In this document: piece after piece, positions 6,036 through 7,815 of the stretch | Numbering within the stretch: position 1 is the first letter of the stretch | How the letters are laid out: every line of letters starts with the position of its first letter | Source: Campylobacterota bacterium | GTDB taxonomy: Bacteria; Campylobacterota; Campylobacteria; Campylobacterales; JAADDG01 | Direction: 5' to 3' | Assembly (NCBI GenBank): GCA_013154075.1 | Contig: JAADDG010000117.1 | Coordinates: 1-7,815 of the forward strand | DNA: 7,815 bases | Notes under the pieces: model-generated | What the model saw: the letters and a program-made list of their open reading frames with translations, nothing else | Told to the model about the DNA's origin: nothing | Databases searched by the model: none | Made by a program: the position numbers and the translations under genes

Positions 6036-7815
6036 ATGCAAGATTTACAACTCGCCTCCGCCTGTAATCAGCTCCTTAGAAAAGAGGATCTGCTAATTCC
6101 ATCTTTTGTGAAAGAGGCTTTGAAAAAAAGAGATTTCGTATCTCAAATCTCCTCGAAAGATGAACTGCTAATTAAGATCTACTCCAAACAGAGCATAATC
6201 CTCTCGGAAATCATGCCTATTTTGCACAATCTCGGATTTGTAGTAATAGATGAGGTCTCCTATTTTCTGCAAGATAAAGATAGATATTTTATAGACAAGA
6301 TTCGAATAGAAGCGGATAGAGAAAAACTTTCGAAGCACAAAGAGAATATTTCGCTTCTGATAGAAGAGGCTTTGGAAAAGAGGGTAATAGAGAAGTGCAG
6401 ACTCTTTGAGCTAACTTACAAAGAGAATTTTTCTATAAGAGAGATTTTGCTTGTTAGGGCCTTTTTAAACTATATCGATCAGCTTGTGGAAGTTTTCAAC
6501 AAAAATAAGATGATAGAGACTATTGTCAAATACTTTCATATAGCAAGGCTTTTTTTAAATTATTTTATAGAAAAGTTTGATCCCAAAAAGCAAAAAAGAG
6601 AATATGAAAAAATAGAAGAGAGAATAAAAGAGGCTTTTAAAGAGGTTTTGCATGTCAATGAAGATAGGGTTTTAAAGCTCTTTTTGGAAGTTTTGAAAAA
6701 TGTGGTTAGAACCAACTACTTTATGCAAAAAGAGAGTATATCTTTGAAATTCGATGTGGGAGGTTTTAGAAAACATCTAAGAGGTATTCAGCCCTCCATC
6801 GAGGCTTTCGTTTATCATCAAGAGATTCAAGGCGTTCATCTTAGGATGGGTAAAATCAGTAGAGGAGGTATCAGATGGAGTGATAGGTATGAGGATTTTA
6901 GACTGGAGATAAAATCCCTGATGGCTACCCAAGAGGGTAAAAACGCCGTAATTATTCCAAGAGGAGCCAAAGGGGGATTTGTTATTTTTAAAGATAGGGA
7001 GAAGATAAGCAAAGAGGATTTTAGAAACTATTACGATATCTTTATCGATTCGCTTTTGGATCTGGTTGATAATAAAGGAGATAAAAAGAGAGATGATAGA
7101 GTGGTGGCTTATGATGGGGATGATTTCTATTTCGTAGTGGCCGCCGATAGGGGAACTTCGAGTATGAGCGATGAAGCCAATAGGATAGCCATAAGTAGAG
7201 GATTTTGGCTAAGAGACGCTTTTGCAAGCGGAGGAAGCAACGGATATCATCACAAAAAGCTTGGAATTACGGCCAAAGGGGCGCTAAAGTCTGCGGAGAG
7301 ATTTTTTTTAGAAAAAGGGCTTGATCTTTATGAAGATGAGATAACGATTGTGGGTATAGGCTCTATGAAAGGGGATGTTTTCGGGAATGCGATGATCGAG
7401 AGCAAAAATTTCAAATTGATAGGAGCCGTAAGTCACAATGAGATATTTATAGACCCAAATCCCGATCCCGCTGTAGCTTATGAGGAGAGAGTGAGACTCT
7501 TTGGATCCAAAAACGGCAGCTGGAGCAATTATGATAAAAGCAAGATCTCAAAAGGCGGGGGAGTTTTTAAAAGAGACGACAAGGAGATCAGACTAAGCGA
7601 AGAGATAAAGGCTCTTTTGGGAGTACAAACGGATGTTTTGGACGGAGAGGAGCTTGCAAAGAGGCTTTTGGCTATCAAAGTGGATATGATCTATAACGGA
7701 GGGGTTGGCACCTATTTTAAAGCTTCTTATGAAGAGAATATTGCGATAGGCGATAAAATAAACGAATTTGTCAGACTCAATGCCGATGAAATAAAGGCTT
7801 TTTGCGTATGCGAGG
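6036..7815 (+). CDS. Large-type NAD-specific glutamate dehydrogenase, 3' end missing
   Basis: The frame is open from ATG 6036 to the window edge (593 codons plus one base). It would oxidise glutamate to 2-oxoglutarate and ammonia with NAD in the cytoplasm. The core is that of the GDH-180 (Bac_GDH) family: SRGGIRWSDRYEDFR at 275-289, KNAVIIPRGAKGGFV at 302-316 with lysines 302 and 312, DGDDFYFVVAADRGT at 360-374, FASGGSNGYHHKKLGITAKG at 396-415, the Rossmann motif VGIGSMKGDVFGNAM at 439-453, FIDPNPDP at 471-478 and YNGGVGTY at 553-560. Only about 235 residues precede the core, whereas the classical proteins of about 1,600 residues carry several hundred more with ACT-like regulatory domains. 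This is therefore a compact form, as I believe is usual in Campylobacterota. A good ribosome site at 6025-6030 argues against an upstream start. It lies 25 bp after the GGDEF-EAL gene with no terminator between, so co-transcription is likely. Functional linkage is not evident. Confidence 0.9.
   Translation, partial: MQDLQLASACNQLLRKEDLLIPSFVKEALKKRDFVSQISSKDELLIKIYSKQSIILSEIMPILHNLGFVVIDEVSYFLQDKDRYFIDKIRIEADREKLSKHKENISLLIEEALEKRVIEKCRLFELTYKENFSIREILLVRAFLNYIDQLVEVFNKNKMIETIVKYFHIARLFLNYFIEKFDPKKQKREYEKIEERIKEAFKEVLHVNEDRVLKLFLEVLKNVVRTNYFMQKESISLKFDVGGFRKHLRGIQPSIEAFVYHQEIQGVHLRMGKISRGGIRWSDRYEDFRLEIKSLMATQEGKNAVIIPRGAKGGFVIFKDREKISKEDFRNYYDIFIDSLLDLVDNKGDKKRDDRVVAYDGDDFYFVVAADRGTSSMSDEANRIAISRGFWLRDAFASGGSNGYHHKKLGITAKGALKSAERFFLEKGLDLYEDEITIVGIGSMKGDVFGNAMIESKNFKLIGAVSHNEIFIDPNPDPAVAYEERVRLFGSKNGSWSNYDKSKISKGGGVFKRDDKEIRLSEEIKALLGVQTDVLDGEELAKRLLAIKVDMIYNGGVGTYFKASYEENIAIGDKINEFVRLNADEIKAFCVCE

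Noticed and set aside
7042..7227. A 61-codon - strand frame opposite the glutamate dehydrogenase.
   Set aside because: It is antisense to the most conserved part of the dehydrogenase core, and its His/Arg/Tyr/Pro-rich product looks like a frame shadow.

Overview
The window reads as chromosomal DNA of a free-living, motile member of the Campylobacterota (epsilonproteobacteria). The pointers are AT-rich coding with AGA/ATA/TTT-type codon use, a flagellin whose conserved D1 segment (ILDTIKVKATQAAQDGQT) is of the Helicobacter/Campylobacter type, and FliA-like promoters with a CGAT-type -10. The genus cannot be named from this stretch.

Layout. (1) 1-959, + strand: 3' part of an AAA-ATPase-like / PD-(D/E)XK nuclease family gene, cut by the left edge. 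It converges on (2) a flagellin gene, 2554-1025, - strand. A hairpin at 982-1000 lies between their stop codons. (3) Upstream of the flagellin is a clear sigma-28 (FliA) promoter, preceded by a 14-bp perfect inverted repeat that overlaps the end of (4) a YcgR/PilZ-type c-di-GMP receptor gene, 3763-2675, - strand. (5) The pilZ gene is divergent from a PAS-PAS-GGDEF-EAL gene, 3872-6010, + strand. The 108-bp gap holds two overlapping candidate FliA promoters facing opposite ways. (6) 25 bp further on, a large-type NAD-specific glutamate dehydrogenase gene starts at 6036 and runs off the right edge with 593 codons visible.

How the genes fit together. Genes 2, 4 and 5 look like a motility/c-di-GMP module: a filament subunit, a c-di-GMP-binding effector and a c-di-GMP-turnover enzyme. 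All three have FliA-like promoter candidates; the flagellin one is strong, the other two weaker. The turnover enzyme has a full set of EAL catalytic residues, but its GGDEF signature is GGDFF while the upstream RxxD inhibitory site is kept. It is therefore most likely a phosphodiesterase with a non-cyclase GGDEF sensor domain, which would favour swimming. The glutamate dehydrogenase may be co-transcribed with it by position, but has no obvious functional link. No RNA genes, CRISPR, insertion sequences or origins are seen. All individual families are known; the regulatory arrangement and the degenerate GGDEF are the points most worth a second look.
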